Positions 1 to 8,260 of a stretch of DNA of 64,000 nt are shown here, piece after piece. The DNA comes from Geomonas paludis. GTDB lineage: Bacteria; Desulfobacterota; Desulfuromonadia; Geobacterales; Geobacteraceae. The translations under genes were made by a program, and so were the position numbers. A model generated the notes under the pieces. That model saw nothing but the letters and a program-made list of their open reading frames with translations. It had not been told where the DNA came from and searched no databases. Positions within the stretch are counted from its first letter, which is position 1. Each line of letters begins with the position of its first letter. The stretch lies in the NCBI RefSeq assembly GCF_014193585.1, contig NZ_BLXY01000001.1, forward strand, positions 726,033 through 790,032. Direction: 5' to 3'.

Positions 1-434
1 TCATGAGCCAGCCGCACCCGGGCGGACTGGGCGGCACCTACGGCGGCAACCCGCTCTCCTGCGCGGCTGCCCTCGCCGTCCTCGACATCTTCCTCAACGA
101 CGGTCTGCTGGACCAGTCCGTGAAGCTCGGCGAGAAGCTGCAGCAGCGCTTCGACGAGATGCAGCAGAAGTACGAGATCATCGGCGAAGTGCGCGGCAAG
201 GGCCCCATGCTCGCCTTGGAGCTCGTGCGCGACCGCAACACCAAGGCGCCCGCCGGCGATCAGGCCAAGAAGCTGGTCAAGCTCTGCTACGACAAGGGGC
301 TGGTCATCCTCTCCTGCGGCGCCCTCGGCAACGTGGTCCGTCTGCTGATGCCGCTGGTCATCACCGACGAGCAGCTCGAGCGCGGCATGGCCATCCTCGA
401 GGAGTCCCTCGCCGAGGTGAACGCCGAGATCTAA
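1..434 (+). CDS. gabT: 4-aminobutyrate aminotransferase, C-terminal part (cut by window edge)
   Basis: PLP-dependent class III aminotransferase that passes the amino group of 4-aminobutyrate to 2-oxoglutarate, giving succinic semialdehyde and glutamate in the cytoplasm. Only about the last 143 residues are present and the frame is open at the window start. The stretch GGLGGTYGGNP followed by CAAALA is the conserved segment after the cofactor lysine in GabT. The C-terminal domain ends normally at a TAA and is followed by a strong hairpin terminator. A homologue of succinic-semialdehyde/glyoxylate reductase at 50394-51257 could use the product, but it is 50 kb away, so this is only a metabolic inference. 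Another omega-aminotransferase of the same class is possible. Confidence 0.85.
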   Translation, partial: MSQPHPGGLGGTYGGNPLSCAAALAVLDIFLNDGLLDQSVKLGEKLQQRFDEMQQKYEIIGEVRGKGPMLALELVRDRNTKAPAGDQAKKLVKLCYDKGLVILSCGALGNVVRLLMPLVITDEQLERGMAILEESLAEVNAEI

Positions 435-465
435 GGTTCAAGGCATAGCAGCAAGAACGATACGG

Positions 466-533
466 CAACGGCAGTGTCTGGCATCTTCGGGGTTGGGGAA
501 GAAGAGATGCACAGCACTGCCGTTGTCGTTTTT
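466..533 (+). terminator. Rho-independent terminator after gabT
   Basis: The arms caacggcagtg (466-476) and cactgccgttg (515-525) are perfect complements of 11 bases. A second partial pairing, gcatctt with aagagatgc, extends the stem inward. The hairpin is followed by tcgttttt, a good T-run for the plus strand. Confidence 0.8.
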
Positions 534-545
534 AAAACCCTAAAA

Positions 546-651
546 CCATTAGCCACGGAGAAAATCTGAGAACTTCGGAGAGAAGCTAACAACCAGAGTC
601 TATTGTTTTTGCCTTTCTCAGATTTCCTCAGATTTTCTCCGTGGCTAACGG
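546..651. repeat. Inverted repeat between gabT and the Nudix gene
   Basis: The arm at about 548-570 (containing gccacggagaaaatctgag) recurs as its exact reverse complement at about 627-649, with some 55 bases between. It resembles dispersed cacgga/tccgtg elements found between genes in this lineage; a related imperfect dyad lies at 37997-38107. No coding capacity is seen. It fills most of the gap between the gabT terminator and the Nudix gene. Confidence 0.6.
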
Positions 652-730
652 TTTAGGTTGTTGCCAGCGATGGCCGGCCAATGGCATAGTGGATAGCGCC
701 GCGATGGCAATTTCAGGAAGGGGAGCCGGG

Positions 731-1216
731 ATGACTGAACAAAAAGATCCGCGACATACCGTGGTGGTGGGATGCCTGGTGCGCAACGATGAAAACCGGG
801 TGCTGTTGATCCGACACCGCAAGCGGGGCTGGGAGATACCGCAGGGGCGCGTGGAGGAAAGCGAGGACCTGGTTGCCGCTGTGCGCCGCGAGGTTGCCGA
901 AGAGGCCGGCGTCCGCGTTGAGATCGGCCCCCTCGCTGCGGTGTGGTCCATGGTCTCCCCCACCTCCGCGCTCATCTTCGCCTTCCTGGGACGATACATT
1001 TCGGGGGAGTTGAACCCGACTGATGACAGCGAAGCCGCCGCTTGGGTGTCGGCAGCAGAGGCCGTCGGGATGGTGACCAGCCACGTGATGCGCGAGCGTC
1101 TCTCCGTGCTGCTCAATCACGATGGCGGCGTAACCTACCGCTCGTACTCTTTGAAGCCCTACCAACTGCACCAGGAACGCGACCTGCTGGCCTGGCCGGA
1201 ACCGGGGGGCAGCTGA
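731..1216 (+). CDS. Nudix hydrolase
   Basis: A 161-residue protein of the Nudix superfamily, which cleaves nucleoside diphosphates linked to another moiety, usually with Mg2+. The full Nudix box is visible near residues 38-60: GRVEESE, then seven residues, then REVAEEAGV, matching G-x5-E-x7-REUxEExGU. The preceding GWEIPQG resembles members that act on dinucleoside polyphosphates or remove RNA 5' pyrophosphate, but the substrate cannot be read from sequence. I chose the ATG at 731 because AGGAAGGGGAG lies just upstream; an in-frame ATG at 641 would add residues encoded by the intergenic repeat. It converges with the histidine kinase gene, whose stop lies 6 bases away. Confidence 0.85.
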   Translation: MTEQKDPRHTVVVGCLVRNDENRVLLIRHRKRGWEIPQGRVEESEDLVAAVRREVAEEAGVRVEIGPLAAVWSMVSPTSALIFAFLGRYISGELNPTDDSEAAAWVSAAEAVGMVTSHVMRERLSVLLNHDGGVTYRSYSLKPYQLHQERDLLAWPEPGGS

Positions 1217-1222
1217 AACTGA

Positions 1223-3802
1223 TCATCCCAACAGAACACTGATCTTCGCCAGGCATTCCCTGAAATCGATGGGCTTCGATATGTAGTCATCCATGCCGGC
1301 GGCAATGCAGCGGTCCTGATCCTGTTTCATGGCGTGCGCGGTCATGGCGAGAATGGGTAGCCGTCCCCCGCGCCGCAGTTCCAGCTCCCGAATGGTCCGC
1401 GTCGCCTCGAAGCCATCGAGATGCGGCATCTGTACGTCCATGATGATCATGTCGAAGCTGGACCGCTGCCACTTTTCCACCGCCTGTTCGCCGTCTTCAG
1501 CGAAATCCACCTGATAACCAAGCCTCCCCAGCATGGTCCCCAGCACCTGGCGAATGGTAGGGTCGTCCTCGGCGATCAGCAGGCGCCTGCTGAGTCCCGT
1601 TGCCGCTGCCGCTGTCTCTACCGGTTGGGCAGGAGGGCGCGGCAAGGGAGGTTCCACCTCCGCCTCGCCCTCGATGAGGTCCAGCCGAACCGAGAACGAG
1701 AAGCAGCTCCCTCCGCCCGCTTCACCTGCCACGACGATGCTTCCTCCCATCCGCTCAACGATCTCCTTGCTGATGGCCAGTCCGAGCCCGGTGCCCCCAT
1801 GGCTGCGGGTATTGGAGTCGTCAAGTTGGCTGAAGGAATTGAAGAGCAGGTGCCTCTTGTCCGCCGGGATACCGATGCCGGTGTCGCGCACGGCGAAGCG
1901 GAATTCCATCTGGCCGTCATTGACTCCTTCTCCAGCGCGCACGTCTATGGCGACTCCGCCGTGCTCGGTGAACTTCACCGCGTTACCCACCAGGTTGGTG
2001 AGCACCTGGCGCAGTCTGACCTGATCCCCCTGCACGTGGTCGGGGAGGCCATCTTCCACCTGCAGATCAAGCTCCAACCCCTTGCGCTTCACCTCGGGCA
2101 TCACGATGTCGACCGCCTGGCTGAGGCAGGCGCGCAGGGAGAACGGCCGGAGGTCCAGGGTGAACTTGCCGGCTTCCACCTTGGCCAGGTCCAGGATGTC
2201 GTTCAGGATCCGCAGCAGCGAGCGCGCCGACCTCTGCGCCGTCTGGATGTAGTCTGATCTTTCGGTGGCATCCGGGGTCAGCAGCGCCAGGTCGAGCATG
2301 CCGAGCACCCCGGTCATCGGGGTGCGCAGCTCGTGGCTCATGTTGGCCACGAACCTGCTCTTGGTGTTGCTGGCCTCCTCGGCCGCCAGCTTCGCCTGGC
2401 GCAGCCGCTCTTCCATGAGGTTGCGCTCCATGGCGATGGATACCTGGTCGGCGACTGCCTTCATCAGGGACAAATCGTCTTCGCTGAAGCTGGTCCTGCT
2501 GCAGGTGCCGAAGGAGAGGGTTCCCAGCACCCGCCCCTGGGACAGCAGCGGGTGGCAGGCGTACGCTTTTACGCCGAGAGACTTGACTAACTCGGTACGG
2601 GCGTCGAGGGATCCCGGGATGTTTTCCGCCACGATCCTGCAGCCGTCGCGCGCCGCGCAGCCGCAGACCGCAACGCCCAGGTTCAGCCGCTCGATAGCCG
2701 AGGCCTGCTCCTGATTGATGCCGGCACAGGCATTGAGTTTCAGCCCACCTTGTTCTTCATCCACGAGGTAGTTGAAGAAGACGTCGCAGTCGAGAAATTC
2801 CATAACCTTGCGGCACAACACTGTCGCAAGTTGTCGGGGATCTTTGCTTTGCAGCAACTGGCTCGCCGTATCCGCCAAAAGGTCGAGCCGCTCGTTGCTG
2901 CGTTTGAGTGCGGCTTCACGTTCCTCCTTCTCAATCAACTCACCGGTCCGTTCTTCCAAGGCGCGCTGCAGCCGGGCCTCGCTCTGCTTGAGAGCCTGCT
3001 CACTCTGCTCCAGGTTACGGAACAATATGGCGGCCGGTTCCTTGAGGCCGGTCGACACCACGGCACGATAGATGAGGAAGGATGAGAGGAACAAGAAGAA
3101 GTGGCCAACCTGGTTGGCCCTGTCGTAGACGCTCAAGTACTGGGTGAAGGCGGCATCTCCGGCGGCGGCGCACAGGACCGAGGCGACAAGCGTTACCAGC
3201 ACGCGGCGGTCGAAGCTGTTGCGGTTGGACCACAATAGCGCTGCTGCGGCCAGTAAGATGGCGATGACGATGTATTCGCTGTAGATCTTGAACGGGGTCA
3301 ACCCTTTCCCTTCGACGAAGCAGTCGGGGAAATGGCCGGTGAAGATGGCCAGGATGAGCAGGCCGGTGACTGTGGCGAATGCGACCAGGGTGACCGGGAG
3401 GTTAAGCTTGCGCTTGATGAAGAGCGGCGCTGCAAGGAAAGAGAGGCTGACGACGTAGCGGAAGGAGATCCAGAGTTGCGTGGGGAGGTTGGCGTCGAAG
3501 TCGACGAAGATGCCGATCCCCTTGTATGCGAAGGTGTGCAGCAACTCCAGGACCCCGGAGATGGCGAACGACATCGCCAGGAACAGGAAGTAGTGGTTGT
3601 CCAGGAACCGGCGCGAGTTCCAGGCCAGGAGGAAGACGCCCAGCGTGACGAGGACGCAGAAGACTTCGACCATGGTATGGAACAGCAGGTACGAGTACAA
3701 GCTGCAGGCATACAGGATCAGGACGGCAAGCGCGAACATGACCAAGGAAAGGGCCCTTGTCTCAATCAGCTGTGCATCGTTGCCGGATGCTGCTTTGTTC
3801 AC
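1223..3802 (-). CDS. MASE3-GAF hybrid sensor histidine kinase with receiver domain
   Basis: A large membrane-bound hybrid kinase of about 859 residues. The order is: an N-terminal seven- or eight-helix MASE3-like sensor (roughly 15-255), a coiled-coil linker, a GAF domain (about 315-455), HisKA with phospho-acceptor H490 in SHELRTP, a HATPase_c domain with N, G1 and G2 boxes (NAVKF, DTGIGI, GGTGLGL), and a C-terminal receiver with likely phospho-acceptor D789 in MDVQMP. It should sense a membrane or hydrophobic cue and relay phosphate to its own receiver. The partner is unknown; the REC-HisKA protein at 5048 is nearby but on the other strand. I prefer the GTG at 3802, preceded by TGGAGGA, over the ATG at 3817, which has no ribosome site. 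Confidence 0.88.
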   Translation of the reverse strand: MNKAASGNDAQLIETRALSLVMFALAVLILYACSLYSYLLFHTMVEVFCVLVTLGVFLLAWNSRRFLDNHYFLFLAMSFAISGVLELLHTFAYKGIGIFVDFDANLPTQLWISFRYVVSLSFLAAPLFIKRKLNLPVTLVAFATVTGLLILAIFTGHFPDCFVEGKGLTPFKIYSEYIVIAILLAAAALLWSNRNSFDRRVLVTLVASVLCAAAGDAAFTQYLSVYDRANQVGHFFLFLSSFLIYRAVVSTGLKEPAAILFRNLEQSEQALKQSEARLQRALEERTGELIEKEEREAALKRSNERLDLLADTASQLLQSKDPRQLATVLCRKVMEFLDCDVFFNYLVDEEQGGLKLNACAGINQEQASAIERLNLGVAVCGCAARDGCRIVAENIPGSLDARTELVKSLGVKAYACHPLLSQGRVLGTLSFGTCSRTSFSEDDLSLMKAVADQVSIAMERNLMEERLRQAKLAAEEASNTKSRFVANMSHELRTPMTGVLGMLDLALLTPDATERSDYIQTAQRSARSLLRILNDILDLAKVEAGKFTLDLRPFSLRACLSQAVDIVMPEVKRKGLELDLQVEDGLPDHVQGDQVRLRQVLTNLVGNAVKFTEHGGVAIDVRAGEGVNDGQMEFRFAVRDTGIGIPADKRHLLFNSFSQLDDSNTRSHGGTGLGLAISKEIVERMGGSIVVAGEAGGGSCFSFSVRLDLIEGEAEVEPPLPRPPAQPVETAAAATGLSRRLLIAEDDPTIRQVLGTMLGRLGYQVDFAEDGEQAVEKWQRSSFDMIIMDVQMPHLDGFEATRTIRELELRRGGRLPILAMTAHAMKQDQDRCIAAGMDDYISKPIDFRECLAKISVLLG

Positions 3803-4078
3803 GCGTCCTCCAGTCATTTATGTACAAGCACTTTCTGAAGATTCTTGAGAAATTACCATTCACTTAGCAGTGCAGTCAAAACCTTTTTGGTTGTTTTCGG
3901 CTGGCGCTGTGCGAAATCCCCCATGCTGATCCTTTTGTGAGGATGATCGACGTAACAAGGCAAAGATTCAGTCTGATCATTGACTGATCGGGCAGGCGAG
4001 ATAAGATTTGCATCGGCCTTGTCCGGGAGCTTCAACGGGAGCGCTTCGGCAGCCGACAAAAAAACAGGAGGGGTAATC

Positions 4079-4588
4079 ATGCTGAAGAAAGTTGCTATAG
4101 CTGCCGTGTTTTCTTTGATGGTTTCCGGCGTGGCACATGCCGCGCTCGACGCTGTAAAAGGCCTCGGCAAGGATCTCGGGAAAGAGGCTGCGTCGACCGC
4201 CAAGCAGGGCGCTCTCAGTGCTGTGACCAAGAAGTTGAAGAAGGTCCAGAACGAGAAAGGTCCCATCAAGTTCAAGACCGGCAAGGCGGAGGTGGATCCC
4301 GCTTGCGACAAGACCATGACCGCCATCGCTGCGATCATGACCGACTATCCCGGCTTCCATGTGCAGGTCGACGGGCACACCGACAACGTCGGCAAGCCCG
4401 AAGCAAACATGAAACTGTCCCAGGACCGCGCCGACGCCGTCGTGAAGTACCTGGTCGACAAGAAAGGCGTAGCGGCCAACCGTCTCTCCGCCAAGGGCTT
4501 CGGCGACACCCAACCCATCGCAGACAACAAGACCAAGGCCGGGCAGGCCAAGAACCGCCGCGTCGATTTCACCGTCACCAAGATGTAG
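4079..4588 (+). CDS. OmpA-family peptidoglycan-binding protein, exported
   Basis: A 169-residue exported protein. It has a signal peptide (basic start MLKK, hydrophobic core, ending near VAHA at about residues 21-22), a short lysine- and alanine-rich linker, and an OmpA C-terminal domain (about 60-169). The domain shows VQVDGHTDNVG, LSQDRADAVVKYLV and NRRVDF, the usual peptidoglycan-binding signature. It lacks the eight-strand OmpA barrel, so it probably sits in the periplasm and ties to the cell wall. The ATG at 4079 has AGGAGGGG just upstream. The gene stands alone, divergent from the histidine kinase. Confidence 0.88.
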   Translation: MLKKVAIAAVFSLMVSGVAHAALDAVKGLGKDLGKEAASTAKQGALSAVTKKLKKVQNEKGPIKFKTGKAEVDPACDKTMTAIAAIMTDYPGFHVQVDGHTDNVGKPEANMKLSQDRADAVVKYLVDKKGVAANRLSAKGFGDTQPIADNKTKAGQAKNRRVDFTVTKM

Positions 4589-4597
4589 CGACATGGT

Positions 4598-4620
4598 GGG
4601 GGAGCCGCTGCGGCTCCCCC
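4598..4620 (+). terminator. Strong hairpin after the OmpA-family gene
   Basis: A perfect 10-base stem, gggggagccg (4598-4607) with cggctccccc (4611-4620), and a 3-base loop. It starts 9 bases after the stop codon. There is no T-run after it, so it may act as an RNA-stabilising or rho-assisted 3' end. Confidence 0.55.
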
Positions 4621-4758
4621 GCTCCTCGGCTTCCAGTCCTTGCGCCATCCTGATTCCTACCCCGCCAGCCTCCTCGCAGATAACCACGTCATCTTGCAGC
4701 AGTTCCAAAACGTTCGCCCCTTTGTGAAGGGGGGGCGGCGGGGATTTGCTTTTTTCCT

Positions 4759-4870
4759 GGTTCCCAAGCTCCAGCTTGGGAACCTCATATGGCGCAAAGC
4801 TCCAGCTTTGCATCCGAGGGAGTTGGAACTTCGCAGAGACATTGCGTTCCCAAGGCGGACCTTGGGAACG
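4759..4870. repeat. Cluster of three small palindromes (ttcccaag...cttgggaa type)
   Basis: Three perfect palindromes stand in a row in the 459-base gap before the REC-HisKA gene: ggttcccaagct/agcttgggaacc (4759-4784), gcaaagct/agctttgc (4794-4811), and cgttcccaagg/ccttgggaacg (4845-4870). This pattern resembles a small palindromic element dispersed in several bacterial genomes. Nothing else recognisable lies in 4621-5047 except a purine-rich stretch around 4725-4740. Confidence 0.65.
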
Positions 4871-5047
4871 AGATCAAGGGGAATACCAACACGGATGGCT
4901 AACACAGCCTTATGAAAGAGGGGCAGGGGGATTTGCCTTTAGGATCCACTCACACACACATACGTTGCTTCGGGCTCACAGGAATGTTAAGCTGCAGCCC
5001 CCACGTCCCGGTGAAGCTTCGTTTCCCGTCGCCTTTTGGAGAGAGCC

Positions 5048-5698
5048 ATGAAAAAGATCCTCGCCGTAGAAGACAGCAAGGTGGCGCAGGCCCAGGTGCT
5101 GGACATCCTCAGGGGAGAGTACGAGGTCACCCTGCAGGAAGATGGGGCCTTGGCCAAGTCCGTCGCATTGGAAATCGGACCGGATCTGATCCTGCTCGAT
5201 GTCAATCTCCCCGGGATGAACGGCTATGACATCTGTCGGCAGCTGAAGGGGGACGTGGCAACTCGGGAGATCCCGGTGATCTTTCTAACCAGTTGCGACA
5301 CCAGTGGGGAAAAGGTGAAAGGGTTCGAGGCCGGCGCTGATGATTACATCGTGAAGCCTTTTTACCCGGAAGAGTTGGTAGCCCGCGTCTCACTGCACCT
5401 CGCCTCACGAAGAGAGAAGCAGATGGCGGTCGAGTTCGAGAGGCTGAAGCTGTTGCGGGAGATGGCAGTCGCCATCAGTCACGAGTTCAACAACCCGCTG
5501 ACCGCGATACTGTGGCATCTGCACCTGGCCACCAAGGAGTTGGGCGAGGGGAACGAGAAGGCACGCACCCATCTGACCGACCTGAAAGGTGAGCTCGACA
5601 AGATCCGTCGCATCGTAGCCCGCCTTGCCGAAGCCTCCCGCGATGCCAAGACCGAATACGTCATGGGCGAAGCGATGATCGACGTGAACAGCATCTGA
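5048..5698 (+). CDS. Response-regulator receiver fused to an isolated HisKA dimerisation domain
   Basis: A 216-residue two-component protein. Residues 1-120 are a CheY-type receiver (acidic pair in AVEDS, phospho-acceptor D51 in LLDVNLPGMNGYD, and KPF near its end). Residues about 130-200 form a HisKA-type helical pair with H145 in the H-box AISHEFNNPL. No N, G1 or G2 ATP-binding box follows: the protein stops soon after the second helix. It therefore cannot be a complete kinase. It may pass phosphate between receiver and histidine, or dimerise with a partner. The ATG at 5048 follows GGAGAGAG; an upstream in-frame TTG at 5036 is less likely. No partner gene adjoins it. Confidence 0.8.
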   Translation: MKKILAVEDSKVAQAQVLDILRGEYEVTLQEDGALAKSVALEIGPDLILLDVNLPGMNGYDICRQLKGDVATREIPVIFLTSCDTSGEKVKGFEAGADDYIVKPFYPEELVARVSLHLASRREKQMAVEFERLKLLREMAVAISHEFNNPLTAILWHLHLATKELGEGNEKARTHLTDLKGELDKIRRIVARLAEASRDAKTEYVMGEAMIDVNSI

Positions 5699-5833
5699 AC
5701 CTTTTATGCCCACCCGCCCCACACAATACCGCCTCTTTTTTAGTGCTATCTGTGTCTTTTGCCCGAGAGCCCATCGTAGTAGGGTGACCGTGGATGAAAA
5801 CTTGCCTGAAGTAGCCAACACCAAGGTGAAAGT

Positions 5834-6553
5834 ATGAAACACAGGAAGCCGGAGATGATCAGGGGGGCCAGGGCCAACGTGCCGGTCGCCGCCAGCGCCA
5901 TGGCCTATGGCAGTGTGCTCGGTGTGCTCGCCGCGCAGAAGGGACTGAACTGGCTCGACATGATGTACATGAACAGCGCCGTCTTTGCCGGTGCCGCGCA
6001 GTTCGTCATGGTCGACATGTGGTCGAACCATATGCCGATCTTCGAGATGACCCTCGCCGTCCTGGTGATCAATCTGCGTTACCTGTTGATCGGCGCCTCG
6101 CTCGACCCGCTCTTCAGCGGACGTGGGCTGCTGCATAAGATGGGGATGATGCACCTGGTCGCCGACGAGAACTGGGCCGTCACCATGTCCGAGCAGCGCA
6201 ACGGCAGCGCCACCACCTGGTTTCTCTTCGGCGGCGGCGTTTTCCTGTACCTCGCCTGGAGCAGCGGGACGTTGATCGGTCTGCTTGGCGGCGGTTTCAT
6301 CACCAGGCCCGAAGAGTACGCCCTCGATTTCGCCTTCACCGCCGTTTTCACGGCGCTTGCTGTGGGGCTGTGGCGCGGCAAGAGTGACATACTGCCCTGG
6401 GTTGTCGCCGGAGCAGCCGCTCTGTTGGCTCACAAGTTCCTGCCGGGGAAGTGGTATATCGTCGCGGGCGGTCTGGCCGGTGCCGTCAGTGCCATGTTGA
6501 GCCCGTGCGAGACCGACGAGGTGGAGGAGGTGGAAGATGTTCCCAGCTATTGA
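5834..6553 (+). CDS. azlC: AzlC-family branched-chain amino acid exporter, large subunit
   Basis: A 239-residue integral membrane protein of the AzlC/YgaZ family, the larger half of a two-subunit exporter for branched-chain amino acids and analogues. The sequence shows the family's early pattern with AMAYGSVLGVLAAQKGL, then MNSAVFAGAAQFVMVD, and multiple hydrophobic helices. The C-terminus is acidic (DEVEEVEDV). The start ATG follows AAGGTGAAAGT. Its last 17 bases overlap the start of azlD, so the two are translationally coupled. It is the last native gene before the mobile island. The transported substrate is inferred from the family only. Confidence 0.88.
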   Translation: MKHRKPEMIRGARANVPVAASAMAYGSVLGVLAAQKGLNWLDMMYMNSAVFAGAAQFVMVDMWSNHMPIFEMTLAVLVINLRYLLIGASLDPLFSGRGLLHKMGMMHLVADENWAVTMSEQRNGSATTWFLFGGGVFLYLAWSSGTLIGLLGGGFITRPEEYALDFAFTAVFTALAVGLWRGKSDILPWVVAGAAALLAHKFLPGKWYIVAGGLAGAVSAMLSPCETDEVEEVEDVPSY

Positions 6554-6848
6554 GCCGCAGGTGTTGATCGCCGTCGGGCTCGCCGCCGGGGTCACCTATT
6601 CCTTGCGGTTGGGAGGTTTGCTGCTGGCTTCCCGTTTCCCGCGTTCCGGGCGTTTCCGTCGGGGCATGGATGCCCTGCCCGGCGCCCTGTTATTCTCGCT
6701 CGTGTTGCCGTCCATCGTCGCCGAAGGCGTTTGGGGCCTCATGGCCGCCGCCCTCACCGCCATCGTCGTTCTTCGCACCCGCAACACCTTGGCCGCCATG
6801 CTCTGCGGCATGCTGGTCATCTTCGCCGTGCGCAAGATGGGGCTGTAA
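6537..6848 (+). CDS. azlD: AzlD-family branched-chain amino acid exporter, small subunit
   Basis: A 103-residue protein with three to four predicted membrane helices, matching the small AzlD/YgaH partner of AzlC. Recognisable points are the motif TYSLRLGG after the first helix and PGALLFSLVLPSIVAEG in the middle. It overlaps azlC by 17 bases in a different frame and ends 35 bases before the left attachment remnant of the island. The two proteins are expected to form one inner-membrane exporter. Confidence 0.88.
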   Translation: MFPAIEPQVLIAVGLAAGVTYSLRLGGLLLASRFPRSGRFRRGMDALPGALLFSLVLPSIVAEGVWGLMAAALTAIVVLRTRNTLAAMLCGMLVIFAVRKMGL

Positions 6849-6883
6849 ACCGCGCGCTGTTACCAGACTTTCCCCCGCCGACT

Positions 6884-6911
6884 AAACCTTCACCGTCTTG
6901 TAAAGGAAGTT
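6884..6911 (-). other. Left attachment site: displaced native 3' end of the sigma-54 regulator gene
   Basis: Read on the minus strand this remnant encodes NFLYKTVKV and a stop (TAG). The intact regulator gene at 22140-24926 ends NFLYKTVKI and TGA. Over 6884-6911 against 22142-22169, 25 of 28 bases match. The 14 bases ttgtaaaggaagtt (6898-6911) are identical, and all mismatches lie on the stop-codon side. Homology stops abruptly at 6912. This is the pattern left when a tyrosine integrase inserts into the 3' end of a gene and the element brings a substitute end. The crossover lies within 6898-6911. Confidence 0.85.
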
Positions 6912-6948
6912 TAAGACAACTTCAGTGAAATTAACTGGTTATCTATGG

Positions 6949-6969
6949 TGGGTACGATATGGGTACGAA
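6949..6969 (+). promoter_or_regulatory. 21-base element copy, left: probable integrase or excisionase arm site
   Basis: The 21 bases here, with two ggtacga repeats, are identical and in the same orientation to 21999-22019, just inside the right end of the island. Both copies lie inside the element relative to the core sites (about 40 bases from the left core, 135 from the right), as arm-type binding sites do. A separate inverted cgtaccca lies at 21972-21979. The rest of the 443-base gap 6849-7291 shows no convincing gene. Confidence 0.6.
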
Positions 6970-7214
6970 AAAAATTAAAGAAAGTTAATTATAACTTCAA
7001 AAACTCACTCCTGATTCTGCTACATTTTGTCTCATCTTCAGGTAGGTGTTTGCGGATTGCTTTGCTACACCTCAGTATAGGGCTGCAGCCAGTTCTTTAC
7101 CAGCCCCCCTCCACCCAAGGTCTCTTCTCCCGGACCTCCCGCTTTGAGGAGCTCCTCTCCACTACCGATGGTACGAATTCGCAGGTCTGAACCTCTAGAC
7201 AAACCTGCTGAATA

Positions 7215-7275
7215 TGTCCGTACGGTAATTTCTGGTTGGTTTCCCCGCGAGATCAGGTGTAATGTGTCCGTACGG
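7215..7275 (+). promoter_or_regulatory. Paired operator before the HipB-like regulator
   Basis: The 11-mer TGTCCGTACGG, containing the palindrome CCGTACGG, occurs at 7215-7225 and 7265-7275, 50 bases apart and so on the same face of the helix. A weak sigma-70-like promoter (TTGGTT about 7236, TGTAAT about 7258) lies between. The second copy would overlap the transcript start. The obvious candidate to bind here is the helix-turn-helix protein encoded next, implying autoregulation. Confidence 0.6.
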
Positions 7276-7291
7276 AAAAACGGAGGGAAGC

Positions 7292-7567
7292 ATGGACCAA
7301 GAACAAAAGACAAGGGTCGGTGAGGCAATCTACGGCAGGGTCGTCAGCGCCAAGGATCTCGGGCAGGCCATTCGCAGCAAGCGCAAGGAAATCGGGATGC
7401 GGCAGGAAACCGCCGCAGGAATGACCGGGGTCGGGACCAAGTTCCTTTCCCAACTGGAGAACGGGAAGGAAACGGCGGAACTGGGTAAAGCGCTCCAGGT
7501 GCTGTACAAGATGGGGCTCGAACTGTACGTCTTCCCGAGAAGCGCCGACCCCTTCAAGGAACGATGA
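7292..7567 (+). CDS. HipB-like XRE-family DNA-binding regulator without an adjacent HipA
   Basis: A 91-residue protein with a lambda-repressor-type helix-turn-helix: LGQAIRSKRKEIG, then RQETAAGMTGVG, then FLSQLENGK (about residues 24-60), and a short C-terminal LQVLYKMGLELYVF strand. This arrangement resembles HipB antitoxins. No HipA kinase or other toxin follows; the next feature is a strong terminator. It may be an orphan antitoxin or the island's own regulator. I chose ATG 7292 because GGAGGGAAG stands before it; an upstream ATG at 7262 falls inside the operator. Confidence 0.75.
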   Translation: MDQEQKTRVGEAIYGRVVSAKDLGQAIRSKRKEIGMRQETAAGMTGVGTKFLSQLENGKETAELGKALQVLYKMGLELYVFPRSADPFKER

Positions 7568-7643
7568 GTCTCCCCATTTCAGGAGATCCTGCACGTGACG
7601 CACCTGTCATCGTGTTCCGGGCGCTGCGAGAATTAGGGATACG

Positions 7644-7689
7644 GCAGCCTGAGCGGACCGCGTACAGGCGGGCGGTCCGCTCAGGCTGC
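7644..7689. terminator. Long hairpin between convergent genes
   Basis: A perfect 18-base stem (7644-7661 with 7672-7689; arm gcagcctgagcggaccgc) and a 10-base loop. It lies between the HipB-like gene and the convergent AlpA-like gene, so it probably ends transcription from one or both sides, though T-runs are poor. Confidence 0.65.
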
Positions 7690-7699
7690 TGACTTGGTT

Positions 7700-7903
7700 T
7701 CACCTCCTGCCGGGGTCGCTGGTGCTGGTGCGAAAATGTGCATCGATGAACTGCCGCACCGCCTCCTCCTGGTAACGCACCGCACCGTGCTGGGCCATCT
7801 TTATGAACGGGATGCCACCCCCCTCCCAGCGCTTTCTGCGCAGCCAGTGCACCGACATTCCCACCATCTGGGCCGTTTCCTGCTCCGTCATCAGCCGGTT
7901 CAT
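7700..7903 (-). CDS. AlpA/excisionase-like small helix-turn-helix protein
   Basis: A 67-residue protein with a winged helix-turn-helix of the AlpA/excisionase (MerR-like) type: MTEQETAQMVGMSVHWLRRKRW, then a wing containing GGIPFIK and VRYQEEAVRQFI. Such proteins direct excision or activate the integrase gene in mobile elements. Its position near the left end, opposite the integrase at the right end, fits an excisionase role, but that is inference. I chose ATG 7903, which has AAAGGAGG six bases upstream; an earlier in-frame ATG (7957) has no such site. Confidence 0.75.
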   Translation of the reverse strand: MNRLMTEQETAQMVGMSVHWLRRKRWEGGGIPFIKMAQHGAVRYQEEAVRQFIDAHFRTSTSDPGRR

Positions 7904-8226
7904 AGTTTCCTCCTTTCGGGCCAGGTTCAGGACCCGCTTAAAATTGGAATCCTCCAATCTTTAGGCATGGAACATGCCAGCCCCAACTGCCCGATTTCAC
8001 GTGCTTCAGCTGGTCGTGGCAATGCCAGGCTGGTCAGGATCTGCGCTGGCTGCTGTTCAGGATTCGAACTTTGGGTGACTGGGGAATAAAAAGGGTAGAA
8101 AGAGGGGGCTTCCGGGTTTTCCGTGGGTGGCAGGGTAAAGATTGAGCCCGCCCAGCCGGAACCAGATCGTGATTTTGAACTAGACACGAGATTTTGCTTG
8201 CAATTGTTCCGGCTGGGCTCTATAGT

Positions 8227-8240
8227 TGAGTAACTACTCA
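8227..8240. promoter_or_regulatory. Palindromic operator before the TetR gene
   Basis: TGAGTA-AC-TACTCA, a perfect 6+6 palindrome, lies 20 bases before the tetR-type start codon. A related dyad precedes the SDR gene at 8853-8868. The two are likely binding sites of the TetR-family protein. Confidence 0.6.
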
Positions 8241-8260
8241 GTTAAAAAGTGGGATAAATA

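Noticed and set aside
4759-4870. Possible CRISPR array
   Set aside because: The three palindromes differ from each other and have no regular spacers; no cas genes are present.
4621-5047. c-di-GMP riboswitch before the REC-HisKA gene
   Set aside because: Looked for because such riboswitches are common in Geobacter, but the conserved GEMM sequence blocks are absent.
6945-7190. 81-codon frame after the left attachment site
   Set aside because: No ribosome site, atypical composition, and it starts inside the 21-base arm repeat.
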